DNA of 64,000 nucleotides from Hydractinia symbiolongicarpus (GCF_029227915.1 NC_079888.1:22176001-22240000), one strand, 5' to 3'. Numbered from the stretch's first letter, positions 34,449-49,234 are shown. The notes: generated by a model from the letters alone, not told the origin. Numbers and translations: made by a program.

Positions 34449-37400
34449 GGAAATGAGTTTACTCCCTGGGTACTTTCTTTGTATACTTTTGACTATACGG
34501 GCCAAGCCCGGGATTTACGGGAAATCGCGGGTTTTCGTTTGCCGGCGATTAAACTTCTTTTATTCAGCGTCTCATCAAAAATGAAAACATTTTTAAAAAC
34601 TACAAGTCTTATGCGTTTTAGTGTTGAAAAAATAATTTAAAAAATCGTTCTGGAAATGAGTTTACTCCCTGGGTACTTTCTTTGTATACTTTTGACTATA
34701 CGGGCCGAGTCCGGGATTTAGGGAAATCGCAGGTTTTCGTTTGCCGGCGATTAAACTGCTTTTATTCAGCGTCTCATCAAAAATGAAAACATTTTTGAAA
34801 ACTACAAGTCTCATGCGTTTTAGTGGTGAAAAAATAATTTAAAAAATCGTTCGGGAAATGAGTTTACTCCCTGGGTACTTTCTTTGTATACATTCGACTA
34901 TACGTGCCAAGCCCGGGATTTACGGGAAATCGCGGGTTTTCGTTTGCCGGCGATTAAACTTCTTTTCTTCAGCGTCTCATCAAAAATGAAAACATTTTTA
35001 AAAACTACAAGTCTTATGCGTTTTAGTGGTGAAAAAATAAATTAAAAAATCGTTCTGGAAATGAGTTTACTCACAGGGTACTTTCTTTGTATACATTCGA
35101 CTATACGGGCCAAGCCCGGGATTTACAGGAAATCGCGGGTTTTCGTTTTCCGGCGATTAAACCTGTTTCATTAAGCGTCTCATCAAAAATGAAAACATTT
35201 TTGAAAGCTACAAGTCTCATGCGTATTAGTGGTGAAAAAAAATTTTAAAAAATCGTTCGGGAAATGAGTTTACTCCCTGGGTACTTTCTTTGTATACATT
35301 CGACTATACGGGCCAAGCCCCGGATTTACGGGAAAACGCGGGATTTCGTTTGCCGGCGATTAAACCTCTTTCATTAAGCGTCTCATCAAAAATGAAAACA
35401 TTTTTGAAAACTACAAGTCTCATGCGTTTTAGTGGTGAAAAAATAATTTAAAAAACCGTTCGGGAAATGAGTTTACTCCCTGGGTACTTTCTTTGTATAC
35501 ATTCGACTATACGGGCCAAGCCCGGGATTTACGGGAAATCGCGGGTTTTCGCTTGCCGGCGATTAAACTTCTTTTATTCAGCGTCTCATCAAAAATGAAC
35601 ACATTTTTGAAAACTACAAGTCTCACGGTTTTAGTGGTGAAAAAATAATTTAAAAAATCGTTCGGGAAATGAGTTTACTCCCTGGGTACTTTCTTTGTAT
35701 ACTTTTGACTATACGGGCCAAGCCGGGATTTACGGGAAATCGCGGGTTTTCGTTTGCCGACGATTAAACTTCTTTTATTCAGCGTCTCATCAAAAATGAA
35801 AAAATTTTTAAAAACTACAAGTCTTATGCGTTTTAGTGGTGAAAAAATAATTTAAAAAATCGTTCTGGAAATGACTTTACTCACAGGGTACTTTCTTTGT
35901 ATACATTGGACTATACGGGCCAAGCCCGGGATTTACGGGAATTCGCGGGTTTTCGTTTTCCGGCGATTAAACCTCTTTCATTAAGCGTCTCATCAAAAAT
36001 GAAAACATTTTTGAAAACTACAAGTCTCATGCGTTTTAGTGGTGAAAAAAAAATTTAAAAAATCGTTCGGGAAATGAGTTTACTCCCTGGGTACTTTCTT
36101 TGTATACATTCAACTATACGGGCCAAGCCCCGGATTTACGGAAAAACGCGGGATTTCGTTTGCCGGCGATTAAACCTCTCTCATTAAGCGTCTCATCAAA
36201 AATGAAAACATTTTTGAAAACTACAAGTCTCATGCGTTTGAGTGGTGAAAAAATAATTTAAAAAATCGTTCGGGAAATGAGTTTACTACCTGGGTACTTT
36301 CTTTGTATACTTTTGACTATACGGGCTGAGTCCGGGATTTACGGGAAATCGCGGATTTTCGTTTGCCGGCTATTATACTTCTTTTATTCAGCGTCCCATC
36401 AAATATGAAAATATTTTTGAAAACTACAAGTCTCATGCGTTTAGTGGTAAAAAAATAATATAAAAAATCGTTCGGGAAATGAGTTTACTCCCTGGGTACT
36501 TTCTTTGTATACTTTTGACTATACGGGCCAAGCCCGGGATTTACGGGAAATCGCGGGTTTTCGTTTGCCGGCGATTAAACTTCTTTTATTCAGCGTCTCA
36601 TCAAAAATGAAAACACTTTTAAAAACTACAAGTCTTATGCGTTTTAGTGGTGAAAAAATAATTTAAAAAATCGTTCTGGAAATGAGTTTACTCCCTGGGT
36701 ACTTTCTTTGTATACTTTTGACTATACGGGCCGAGTCAGGGATTTAGGGGAATCGCAGGTTTTCGTTTGCCGGCGATTAAACTGCTTTTATTCAGCGTCT
36801 CACCAAAAATGTAAAAATTTTTGAAAACTACAAGTCTCATGCGTTTTAGTGGTGAAATAATAATTTAAAAAATCGTTTGGGAAATGAGTTTACTCCCTGG
36901 GTACTTTCTTTGTATACTTTTGACTATACGGGCCGAGTCCAGGATTTACGGGAAATCGCAGGTTTTCGTTTGCCGGCAATTGAACTTCTTTTATTCAGCG
37001 TCTCATCAAAAATGAAAACATTTTTAAAAACTACAAGTCTCATGCGTTTTAGTGATGAAAAAGTAATTTAAAAAATCCTTCGGGAAATGAGTTTACTCCC
37101 TGGGTACTTTCTTTGTATACTTTTAACTATACGGGCCAAGCCCGGGATTTACGGGAAATCGCGGGTTTACGTTTGCCGGCGATTAAACTTCTTTTATTCA
37201 GCGTCTCATCAAAAATGAAAACATTTTTGAAAACTACAAGTCTCATGCGTTTTAGTGGTGAAAAAATAATTTAAAAAATCGTTCGGGAAATGAGTTTGCT
37301 CCCTGGGTACTTTCTTTGTATACTTTTGACTATACGGGCCGAGTCCGGGATTTACGGGAAATCGCAGATTTTCGTTTGCCGGCGATTAAACTTCTTTTAT

Positions 37401-40400
37401 TCAGCGTCCCATCAAATATGAAAATATTTTTGAAAACTACAAGTCTCATGCGTTTAGTGGTAAAAAAATAATATAAAAAATCGTTCGGGAAATGAGTTTA
37501 CTCCCTGGGTACTTTCTTTGCATACTTTTGACTATACGGGCCAAGCCCGGGATTTACGGGAAATCGCGGGTTTTCGTTTGCCGGCGATTAAACTTCTTTT
37601 ATTCAGCGTCTCATCAAAAATGAAAACATTTTTAAAAACTACAAGTCTTATGCGTTTTAGTGTTGAAAAAATAATTTAAAAAATCGTTCGGGAAATGAGT
37701 TTACTCCCTGGGTACTTTCTTTGTATACTTTTGACTATACGGGCCGAGTCCGGGATTTACGGGAAATCGCGGATTTTTGTTTGCCGGCGATTAAACTTCT
37801 TTTTATCAGCGTCCCATCAAATATGAAAATATTTTTGAAAACTACAAGTCTCATGCGTTTAGTGGTAAAAAAATAATATAAAAAATCGTTCGGGAAATGA
37901 GTTTACTCCCTGGGTACTTTCTTTGTATACTTTTGACTATACGGGCCAAGCCCGGGATTTACGGGAAATCGCGGATTTTCGTTTGCCGGCGATTAAACTT
38001 CTTTTATTCAGCGTCTCATCAAAAATGAAAACATTTTTGAAAACTACAAGTCTCATGCGTTTTAGTGGTGAAAAAATAATTTAAAAAATCGTTCGGAAAT
38101 GAGTTTACTCCCTGGGTACTTTCTTTGTATACTCTTGACTATACGGGCCAAGCCGGGAATTGCGGGAAATCGCGGGTTTCCATTTGCCGGCGATTAAACT
38201 TCTTTTATTCAGCGTCTCATCAAAAATGAAAACATTTTTAAAAACTACAAGTCTCATGCGTATTAGTGGTGAAAAAAAAATTTAAAAAATCGTTCGGGAA
38301 ATGAGTTTACTTCCTGGGTACTTTCTTTGTATACATTCGACTATACGGGCCAAGTCCCGGATTTACGGGAAAACGCGGGATTTCGTTTGCCGGCGATTAA
38401 ACCTCTTTCATTAAGCGTCTCATCAAAAATGAAAACATTTTTGAAAACTACAAGTCTCATGCGTTTTAGTGGTGAAAAAATAATTTAAAAAATCGGTCGG
38501 GAAATGAGTTTACTCCCTGGGTAATTTCTTTGTATACTTTTGACTATACGGGCCAAGCCGGGATTTACGGGAAATCGCGGGTTTTCGTTTGCCGGCGATT
38601 AAACTTCTTTTATTCAGCGTCTCATCAAAAATGAAAAAATTTTTAAAAATTACAAGTCTTATGCGTTTTAGTGGTGAAAAAATAATTTAAAAAATCGTTC
38701 TGGAAATGACTTTACTCACAGGGTACTTTCTTTGTATACATTCGACTATACGGGCCAAGCCCCGGATTTACGGGAAAACGCGGGATTTCGTTTGCCGGCG
38801 ATTAAACCTCTTTCATTAAGCGTCTCATCAAAAATGAAAACATTTTTGAAAACTACAAGTCTCATGCGTTTGAGTGGTGAAAAATAATTTAAAAAATCGT
38901 TCGGGAAATGAGTTTACTCCCTGGGTACTTTCTTTGTATACTTTTGACTATACGGGCTGAGTCCGGGATTTACGGGAATTCGCGGATTTTCGTTTGCCGG
39001 CGAATATACTTCTTTTATTCAGCGTCCCATCAAATATGAAAATATTTTTGAAAACTACAAGTCTCATGCGTTTAGTGGTAAAAAAATAATATAAAAAATC
39101 GTTCGGGAAATGAGTTTACTCCCTGGGTACTTTCTTTGTATACTTTTGACTATACGGGCCAAGCTCGGGATTTACGGGAAATCGCGGGTTTTCGTTTGCC
39201 GGCGATTAAACTTCTTTTATTCAGCGTCTCATCAAAAATGAAAACATTTTTAAAAACTACAAGTCTCATCCGTTTTAGTGGTGAAAAAGTAATTTAAAAA
39301 ATCCTTTGGGAAATGAGTTTACTCCCTGGGTACTTTCTTTGTATACTTTTAACTATACGGGACAAGCCCGGGATTTACGGGAAATCGCGGGTTTACGTTT
39401 GCCGGCGATTAAACTTCTTTTATTCAGCGTCTCATCAAAAATGAAAACATTTTTAAAAACTACAAGTCTCATGCGTTTTAGTGGTGAAAAAATAATTTAA
39501 AAAATCCTTCGGGAAATGAGTTTACTCCCTGGGTACTTTCTTTGTATACTTTTGACTATACGGGCCGAGTCCGGGATTTACGGGAAATCGCGGATTTTCG
39601 TTTGCCGGCGATTAAACTTCTTTTATTCAGCGTCCCATTAAATATGAAAATATTTTTAAAAACTACAAGTCTCATGCGTTTAGTGGTAAAAAAATAATAT
39701 AAAAAATCGTTCGGGAAATGAGTTTACTCCCTGGGTACTTTCTTTGTATACTTTTGACTATACGGGCCTAGTCCAGGATTTACGGGAAATCGCAGGTTTT
39801 CGTTTGCCGGCGATTAAACTTCTTTTATCCAGCGTCTCATCAAAAATGAAAACATTTTTAAAAACTACAAGTCTCATGCGTTTTAGTGGTGAAAAAGTAA
39901 TTTAAAAAATCCTTCGGGAAATGAGTTTACTCCCTGGGTACTTTCTTTGTATACTTTTAACTATACGGGACAAGCCCGGGATTTACGGGAAATCGCGGGT
40001 TTAAGTTTGCCGGCGATTAAACTTCTTTTATTCAGCGTCTCATCAAAAATGAAAACATTTTTAAAAACTACAAGTCTCATGCGTTTTAGTGGTGAAAAAA
40101 TAATTTAAAAAATCGTTCGGGAAATGAGTTTACTCCCTGGGTACTTTCTTTGTATACTTTTGACTATACGGGCCGAGTCCGGGATTTACGGCAAATCGCG
40201 GATTTTCGTTTGCCGGCGATTAAACTTCTTTTATTCAGCGTCCCATCAAATATGAAAATATTTTTGAAAACTACAAGTCTCATGCGTTTTAGTGGTGAAA
40301 AAGTAATTTTAAAAATCCTTCGGGAAATGAGTTTACTCCCTGGGTACTTTCTTTGTATACTTTTAACTATACGGGACAAGCCCGGGATTTACGGGAAATC

Positions 40401-41335
40401 GTGGGTTTACGTTTGCCGGCGATTAAACTTCTTTTATTCAGCGTCTCATCAAAAATGAAAACATTTTTGAAAACTACAAGTCTCATGCGTTTTAGTGGTG
40501 AAAAAATAATTTAAAAAATCGTTCAGGAAATGAGTTTACTCCCTGGGTACTTTCTTTGTATACTTTTGACTATACGGGCCGAGTATGGGATTTACGGGAA
40601 ATCGCGGATTTTCGTTTGCCGGCGATTAAACTTCTTTTATTCAGCGTCCCATCAAATATGAAAATATTTTTGAAAACTACAAGTCTCATGCGTTTAGTGG
40701 TAAAAAAATAATATAAAAAATCGTTCGGGAAATGAGTTTACTCCCTGGGTACTTTCTTTGCATACTTTTGACTATACGGGCCAAGCCCGGGATTTACGGG
40801 AAATCGCGGGTTTTCGTTTGCCGGCGATTAAACTTCTTTTATTCAGCGTCTCATCAAAAATGAAAACATTTTTAAAAAACTACAAGTCTTATGCGTTTTA
40901 GTGTTGAAAAAATAATTTAAAAAATCGTTCTGGAAATGAGTTTACTCCCTGGGTACTTTCTTTGTATACTTTTGACTATACGGGCCGAGTCCGGGATTTA
41001 GGGAAATCGCAGGTTTTCGTTTGCCGGCGATTAAACTGCTTTTATTCAGCGTCTCATCAAAAATGAAAACATTTTTGAAAACTACAAGTCTCATGCGTTT
41101 TAGTGGTGCAAAAATAATTTAAAAAATCGTTCGGGAAATGAGTTTACTCCCTGGGTACTTTCTTTGTATACATTCGACTATACGTGCCAAGCCCGGGATT
41201 TACGGGAAATCGCGGGTTTTCGTTTGCCGGCGATTAAACTTCTTTTCTTCAGCGTCTCATCAAAAATGAAAACATTTTTAAAAACTACAAGTCTCATGCG
41301 TCTTAGTGGTGAAAAAATAATTTAAAAAATCGTTC

Positions 41336-43561
41336 GGGAAATGAGTTTACTCCCTGGGTACTTTCTTTGTATACTTTTGACTATACGGGCCGAGTCCGGG
41401 ATTTACGGCAAATCGCGGATTTTCGGTTGCCGGTGATTAAACTTCTTTTATTCAGCGTCCCATCAAATATGAAAATATTTTTGAAAACTACAAGTCTCAT
41501 GCGTTTTAGTGGTGAAAAAGTAATTTAAAAAATCCTTCGGGAAATGAGTTTACTCCCTGGGTACTTTCTTTGTATACTTTTAACTATACGGGACAAGCCC
41601 GGGATTTACGGGAAATCGCGGGTTTCGTTGGCCGGCGATTAAACTGCTTTTATTCAGCGTCTCATCAAAAATGAATACATTCTTGAAAACTGCAATTCTC
41701 ATGCGTTTTAGTGGTGAAAAGTAATTTAAAAAATCGTTCGGAAATGAGTTTACTCCCTGGGTACTTTCTTTGTATACTTTTGACTATACGGGACGAGTTC
41801 GGGATTTACGGGAAATCGCGGATTTTCGTTTGCCGGCGATTAAACTTCTTTTATTCAGCGTCCCATCAAATATGAAAATATTTTTGAAAACTACAAGTCT
41901 CATGCGTTTAGTGGTAAAAAAATAATATAAAAAATCATTCGGGAAATGAGTTTACTCCCTGGATACTTTCTTTGTATACTTTTGACTATACGGGCCAAGT
42001 CCGGGATTTACGGGAAATCGCGGGTTTTCGTTTGCCGGCGATTAAACTGCTTTTATTCAGCGTCTCATCAAAAATAAAAACATTTTTGAAAACTACAAGT
42101 CTCATGCGTTTTAGTGGTGAAAAAATAATTTAAAAAATCGTTCGGGAAATGAGTTTACTCCCTGGGTACTTTCTTTGTATACATTTGACTATAGGTGCCA
42201 AGCCCGGGATTTACGGGAAATCGCGGGTTTTCGTTTGCCGGCGATTAAACTTCTTTTATTCAGCGTCTCATCAAAAATGAAAACATTCTTGAAAACTACA
42301 GGCCTCATGCGTTTTAGTGGTGAAATAATAATTTAAAAAATCGCTTGGCAAATGAGTTTACTCCCTGGGTACTTTCTTTGTATACTTTTGACTATACGGG
42401 CCGAGTCCAGGATTTACGGAAAATCGCAGGTTTTCGTTTGCCAGCGATTAAACTTCTTTTATTCAGCCTCTCATCAAAAATGAAAACATTTTTGAAAACT
42501 ACAAGTCTCATGCGTTTAGTGGTAAAAAAATAATTTAAAAAATCGTTTTGGAAATGAGTTTACTCCCTGGGTACTTTCTTTGCATACTTTTGACTATACG
42601 GGCCGAGTACGGGATTTAGGGAAATCGCAGGTTTTCGCTTGCCGGCGATTAAACTGCTTTTATTCTGCGTCTCATCAAAAATGAAAACATTCTTGAAAAC
42701 TACAGGTCTCATGCGTTTTAGTGGTGAAATAATAATTTAAAAAATCGTTTGGCAAATGAGTTTACTCCCTGGGTACTTTCTTTGTATACTTTTGACTATA
42801 CGGGCCGAGTCCAGGATTTACGGAAAATCGCAGGTTTTCGTTTGCCGGCGATTAAACTTCTTTTATTCAGCGTCTCATCAAAAATGAAAACATTTTTAAA
42901 AACTACAAGTCTCATGCGTTTTAGTGGTGAAAGGTAATTTAAAAAATCGTTCGGGAAATGAGTTTACTTCCTGGGTACTTTCTTTGTATACTTTTGGCTA
43001 CACGGGCCAAGCCGGGGATTTACGGGAAATCGCGGGTTTTCGTTTGCCGGCGATAAAACTTCTTTTATACAGCGTCTCATCAAAAATGAAAACATTTTTA
43101 AAAACTACAAGTCTTATGCGTTTTAGTGGTGAAAAAATAATTTAAAAAATCGTTCTGGAAATGAGTTTACTCACAGGGTACTTTCTTTGTATACATGCGA
43201 CTATACGTGCCAAGCCCGGGATTTACGGAAAATCGCGGGTTTTCGTTTGCCGGCGATTAAACTGCTTTTATTCAGCGTCTCATCAAAAATGAAAACATTT
43301 TTGAAAACTACAAGTCTCATGCGTTTTAGTGGTGAAAAAATAATTTAAAAAATCGTTTTGGAAATGAGTTTACTTCCTGGGTACTTTCTTTGCATACTTT
43401 TGACTATACGGGCCGAGTCCGGGATTTAGGGAAATCGCAGGTTTTCGCTTGCCGGCGATTAAACTGCTTTTATTCTGCGTCTCATCAAAAATGAAAACAT
43501 TCTTGAAAACTACAAGTCTCATGCGTTTTAGTGGCGAAATAATAATTTAAAAAATCGTTTG
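41336..43561 (+). repeat. Divergent I/C-rich stretch
   Basis: This stretch has many scattered changes compared with earlier regions: GGGTTTCGTTGGCC (about 41622), GAATACATTC and ACTGCAATTC (41670-41700), CTATAGGTGCC (42190), GCCTCTC (42468), TACAGGCC and TACAGGTC (about 42300, 42700), and GCATAC with TTCTGCG (42540-42700 and 43351-43510, 811 bp apart). I monomers alternate with C-type monomers (I 42.35, C 42.54, I 42.75 kb; C 43.36, I 43.56 kb). The higher private variation suggests older or less homogenised monomers. The stretch was carried into copy Y as 53288-55513. Confidence 0.65.
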
Positions 43562-44374
43562 GGAAATGAGTTTACTCCCTGGGTACTTTCTTTGTATACT
43601 TTTGACTATACGGGCCGAGTCCAGGATTTACGGAAAATCGCAGGTTTTCGTTTGCCGGCGATTAAACTTCCTTTATTCAGCGTCTCATCAAAAATGAAAA
43701 CATTTTTAAAAACTACAAGTCTCATGCGTTTTAGTGGTGAAAAAGTAATTTAAAAAATCGTTTGGGAAATGAGTTTACTTCCTGGGTACTTTCTTTGTAT
43801 ACTTTTGACTACACAGGCCAAGCCCGGGATTTACGGGAAATCGCGGGTTTTCGTTTGCCGGCGATTAAACTTCTTTTATTCAGCGTCTCATCAAAAATGA
43901 AAACATTCTTGAAAACTACAAGTCTCATGCGTTTTAGTGGTGAAATAATAATTTAAAAAATCGTTTGGGAAATGAGTTTACTCCCTGGGTACTTTCTTTG
44001 TATACTTTTGACTATACGGGCCGAGTCCAGGATTTACGGAAAATCGCAGGTTTTCGTTTGCCGGCGATTAAACTTCCTTTATTCAGCGTCTCATCAAAAA
44101 TGAAAACATTTTTAAAAACTACAAGTCTCATGCGTTTTAGTGGTGAAAAAGTAATTAAAAAAATCGTTTGGGAAATGAGTTTACTTCCTGGGTACTTTCT
44201 TTGTATACTTTTGACTACACGGGCGAAGCCCGGGATTTACGGGAAATCGCGGGTTTTCGTTTGCCGGCGATTAAACTTCTTTTATTCAGCGTCTCATCAA
44301 AAATGAAAACATTTTTAAAAAACTACAAGTCTTATGCGTTTTAGTGTTGAAAAAATAATTTAAAAAATCGTTCT
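43562..44374 (+). repeat. 406 bp dimer repeated in tandem (I plus ACTACAC monomer)
   Basis: 43562-43764 is class I (CCGAGTCCAGG, ACGGAAAATCG, TTCCTTTATT) and 43765-43967 carries ACTACACAGGCC. The pair recurs as 43968-44170 and 44171-44374, with GGGCGAAG in the last. The third monomer has TAATTAAAAAAATCG instead of TAATTTAAAAAATCG. The last ends as A* with AAAAAACTAC and is the join to copy Y. The dimers recur in copy Y from about 55514. Confidence 0.75.
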
Positions 44375-47300
44375 GGAAATGAGTTTACTTCCTGGGTACT
44401 TTCTTTGTATACTTTTGACTATACGGGCGGAGTCCGGGATTTAGGGAAATCGCAGGTTTCGTTTGCCGGCGATTAAACTGCTTTTATTCAGCGTCTCATC
44501 AAAAATGAAAACATTTTTGAAAACTACAAGTCTCATGCGTTTTAGTGGTGAAAAAATAATTTAAAAAATCGTTAGGGAAATGAGTTTACTCCCTGGGTAC
44601 TTTCTTTGTATACATTCGACTATACGTGCCAAGCCCGGGATTTACGGTAAATCGCGGGTTTTCGTTTGCCGGCGATTAAACCTCTTTCTTTAAGCGTCTC
44701 ATCAAAAATGAAAACATTTTTGAAAACTACAAGTCTCATGCGTTTTAGTCGTGAAAAAATAATTTAAAAAATCGTTCGGGAAATGAGTTTACTCCCTGGG
44801 TACTTTCTTTGTACACTTTTGACCATACGGGCAAAGCCCGGGATTTACGGGAAATCGCGGGTTTTCGTTTTCCGGCGATTAAACCTCTTTCATTAAGCGT
44901 CTCATCAAAAATGAAAACATTTTTGAAAACTACAAGTCTCATGCGTTTTAGTGGTGAAAAAAAAATTTAAAAAATCGTTCGGGAAATGAGTTTACTCCCT
45001 GGGTACTTTCTTTGTATACATTCGACTATACGGGCCAAGCCCCGGATTTACGGGAAAACGCGGGATTTCGTTTGCCGGCGATTAAACCTCTTTCATTAAG
45101 CGTCTCATCAAAAATGAAAACATTTTTGAAAACTACAAGTCTCATGCGTTTTAGTGGTGAAAAAATAATTTAAAAAATCGTTCGGGAAATGAGTTTACTC
45201 CCTGGGTACTTTCTTTGTACACTTTTGACTATACGGGCCAAGCCCGGGATTTACGGGAAATCGCGGGTTTTCGTTTTCCGGCGATTAAACCTCTTTCATT
45301 AAGCGTCTCATCAAAAATGAAAACATTTTTGAAAACTACAAGTCTCATGCGTTTTAGTGGTGAAAAAATAATTTAAAAAATCGTTCGGGAAATGATTTTA
45401 CTCCCTGGGTACTTTCTTTGCATACTTTTGACTATACGGGCCGAGTCCGGGATTTACGGGTAATCGCGGATTTTCGTTTGCCGGCGATTAAACTTCTTTT
45501 ATTCAGCGTCCCATCAAATATGAAAATATTTTTGAAAACTACAAGTCACATGCGTTTAGTGGTAAAAAAATAATATAAAAAATCGTTCGGGAAATGAGTT
45601 TACTCCCTGGGTACTTTCTTTGTATACTTTTGACTATACGGGCCAAGCCCGGGATTTACGAGAAATCGCGGGTTTTCGTTTGCCGGCGATTAAACTTCTT
45701 TTATTCAGCGTCTCATCAAAAATGAAAACATTTTTAAAAACTACAAGTCTTATGCGTTTTAGTGTTGAAAAAATAATTTAAAAAATCGTTCTGGAAATGA
45801 GTTTACTCCCTGGGTACTTTCTTTGTATACTTTTGACTATACGGGCCGAGTCCGGGATTTAGGGAAATCGCAGGTTTTCGTTTGCCGGCGATTGAACTGC
45901 TTTTATTCAGCGTCTCATCAAAAATGAAAACATTTTTGAAAACTACAAGTCTCATGCGTTTTAGTGGTGAAAAAATAATTTAAAAAATCGTTAGGGAAAT
46001 GAGTTTACTCCCTGGGTACTTTCTTTGTATACATTCGACTATACGTGCCAAGCCCGGGAATTACGGTAAATCGCGGGTTTTCGTTTGCCGGCGATTAAAC
46101 CTCTTTCTTTAAGCGTCTCATCAAAAATGAAAACATTTTTGAAAACTACAAGTCTCATGCGTTTTAGTGTTGAAAAAATAATTTAAAAAATCGTTCGGGA
46201 AATGAGTTTACTCCCTGGGTACTTTCTTTGTATACTTTTGACTATACGGGCTGAGTCCGGGATTTACGGGAAATCGCGGATTTTCGTTTGCCGGCGATTA
46301 TACTTCTTTTATTCAGCGTCCCATCAAATATGAAAATATTTTTGAAAACTACAAGTCTCATGCGTTTAGTGGTAAAAAAATAATATAAAAAATTGTTCTG
46401 GAAATGAGTTTACTCCCTGGGTACTTTCTTTGTATACTTTTGACTATACGGGCCGAGTCAGGGATTTAGGGGAATAGCAGGTTTTCGTTTGCCGGCGATT
46501 AAACTGCTTTTATTCAGCGTCTCATCAAAAATGAAAACATTTTTGAAAACTACAAGTCTCATGCGTTTTAGTGGTGAAATAATAATTTAAAAAATCGTTT
46601 GGGAAATAAGTTTACTCCCTGGGTACTTTCTTTGTATACTTTTGACTATACGGGCCGAGTCCAGGATTTACGGGAAATCGCAGGTTTTCGTTTGCCGGCG
46701 ATTAAACTTCTTTTATTCAGCGTCTCATCAAAAATGAAAACATTTTTGAAAACTACAAGTCTCATGCGTTTTAGTGGTGAAAAAGTAATTTAAAAAATCC
46801 TTCGGGAAATGAGTTTACTCCCTGGGTACTTTCTTTGTATACTTTTAACTATACGGGCCAAGCCCGGGATTTACGGGAAATCGCGGGTTTACGTTTGCCG
46901 GCGATTAAACTTCTTTTATTCAGCGTCTCATCAAAAATGAAAACATTTTTGAAAACTACAAGTCTCATGCGTTTTAGTGGTGAAAAAATAATTTAAAAAA
47001 TCGTTCGGGAAATAAGTTTACTCCCTGGGTACTTTCTTTGTATACTTTTGACTATACGGGCCGAGTCCGGGATTTACGGGAAATCGCGGATTTTCGTTTG
47101 CCGGCGATTAAACTTCTTTTATTCAGCGTCCCATCAAATATGAAAATATTTTTGAAAACTACAAGTCTCGTGCGTTTAGTGGTAAAAAAATAATATAAAA
47201 AATCGTTCGGGAAATGAGTTTACTCCCTGGGTACTTTCTTTGTATACTTTTGACTATACGGGCCAAGCCCGGGATTTACGGGAAATCGCGGGTTTTCGTT

Positions 47301-49234
47301 TGCCGGCGATTAAACTTCTTTTATTCAGCGTCTCATCAAAAATGAAAACATTTTTAAAAACTACAAGTCTTATGCGTTTTAGTGTTGAAAAAATAATTTA
47401 AAAAATCGTTCTGGAAATGAGTTTACTCCCTGGGTACTTTCTTTGTATACTTTTGACTATACGGGCCGAGTCCGGGATTTAGGGAAATCGCAGGTTTTCG
47501 TTTGCCGGCGATTAAACTGCTTTTATTCAGCGTCTCATCAAATATGAAAATATTTTTGAAAACTACAAGTCTCATGCGTTTAGTGGTAAAAAAATAATAT
47601 AAAAAATCGTTCGGGAAATGAGTTTACTCCCTGGGTACTTTCTTTGTATACTTTTGACTATACGGGCCAAGCCCGGGATTTACGGGAAATCGCGGGTTTT
47701 CGTTTGCCGGCGATTAAACTTCTTTTATTCAGCGTCTCATCAAAAATGAAAACATTTTTAAAAACTACAAGTCTTATGCGTTTTAGTGTTGAAAAAATAA
47801 TTTAAAAAATCGTTCTGGAAATGAGTTTACTCCCTGGGTACTTTCTTTGTATACTTTTGACTATACGGGCCGAGTCCGGGATTTAGGGAAATCGCAGGTT
47901 TTCGTTTGCCGGCGATTAAACTGCTTTTATTCAGCGTCTCATCAAAAATGAAAACATTTTTGAAAACTACAAGTCTCATGCGTTTTAGTGGTGAAAAAAT
48001 AATTTAAAAAATCGTTCGGGAAATGAGTTTACTCCCTGGGTACTTTCTTTGTATACATTCGACTATACGTGCCAAACCCGGGATTTACGGGAAATCGCGG
48101 GTTTTCGTTTGCCGGCGATTAAACTTCTTTTCTTCAGCGTCTCATCAAAAATGAAAACATTTTTAAAAACTACAAGTCTTATGCGTTTTAGTGGTGAAAA
48201 AATAAATTAAAAAATCGTTCTGGAAATGAGTTTACTCACAGGGTACTTTCTTTGTATACATTCGACTATACGGGCCAAGCCCGGGATTTACAGGAAATCG
48301 CGGGTTTTCGTTTTCCGGCGATTAAACCTGTTTCATTAAGCGTCTCATCAAAAATGAAAACATTTTTGAAAGCTACAAGTCTCATGCGTATTAGTGGTGA
48401 AAAAAAATTTTAAAAAATCGTTCGGGAAATGAGTTTACTCCCTGGGTACTTTCTTTGTATACATTCGACTATACGGGCCAAGCCCCGGATTTACGGGAAA
48501 ACGCGGGATTTCGTTTGCCGGCGATTAAACCTCTTTCATTAAGCGTCTCATCAAAAATGAAAACATTTTTGAAAACTACAAGTCTCATGCGTTTTAGTGG
48601 TGAAAAAATAATTTAAAAAACCGTTCGGGAAATGAGTTTACTCCCTGGGTACTTTCTTTGTATACATTCGACTATACGGGCCAAGCCCGGGATTTACGGG
48701 AAATCGCGGGTTTTCGCTTGCCGGCGATTAAACTTCTTTTATTCAGCGTCTCATCAAAAATGAACACATTTTTGAAAACTACAAGTCTCACGGTTTTAGT
48801 GGTGAAAAAATAATTTAAAAAATCGTTCGGGAAATGAGTTTACTCCCTGGGTACTTTCTTTGTATACTTTTGACTATACGGGCCAAGCCGGGATTTACGG
48901 GAAATCGCGGGTTTTCGTTTGCCGACGATTAAACTTCTTTTATTCAGCGTCTCATCAAAAATGAAAAAATTTTTAAAAACTACAAGTCTTATGCGTTTTA
49001 GTGGTGAAAAAATAATTTAAAAAATCGTTCTGGAAATGACTTTACTCACAGGGTACTTTCTTTGTATACATTGGACTATACGGGCCAAGCCCGGGATTTA
49101 CGGGAATTCGCGGGTTTTCGTTTTCCGGCGATTAAACCTCTTTCATTAAGCGTCTCAACAAAAATGAAAACATTTTTGAAAACTACAAGTCTCATGCGTT
49201 TTAGTGGTGAAAAAAAAATTTAAAAAATCGTTCG

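Larger units (their letters stand above)
30802..44374 (+). repeat. ~13.6 kb segment, copy X of a giant tandem duplication
   Basis: About 67 monomers. It overlaps the second half of the 16-mer unit 2, then holds C', I, H, B, A*, C, J, D, E, L, G runs, and from 39 kb H, B, I and C alternations. Rare tracers shared with the next copy: GGAAATAAG (33438, 33842), C/B chimera (34248), CCTGTTTCATT (35163), GAACACATTTTTG (about 35597), GCCGACGATT (about 35757), TTTGCTCCC (37295), GGGAATTGCGGG (about 38155), GAATATACTTC (about 39002), GTCTTAGTGG (41300), TTCTGCG (about 42664). The right junction with copy Y lies inside the chimeric monomer 44171-44374. Confidence 0.85.
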
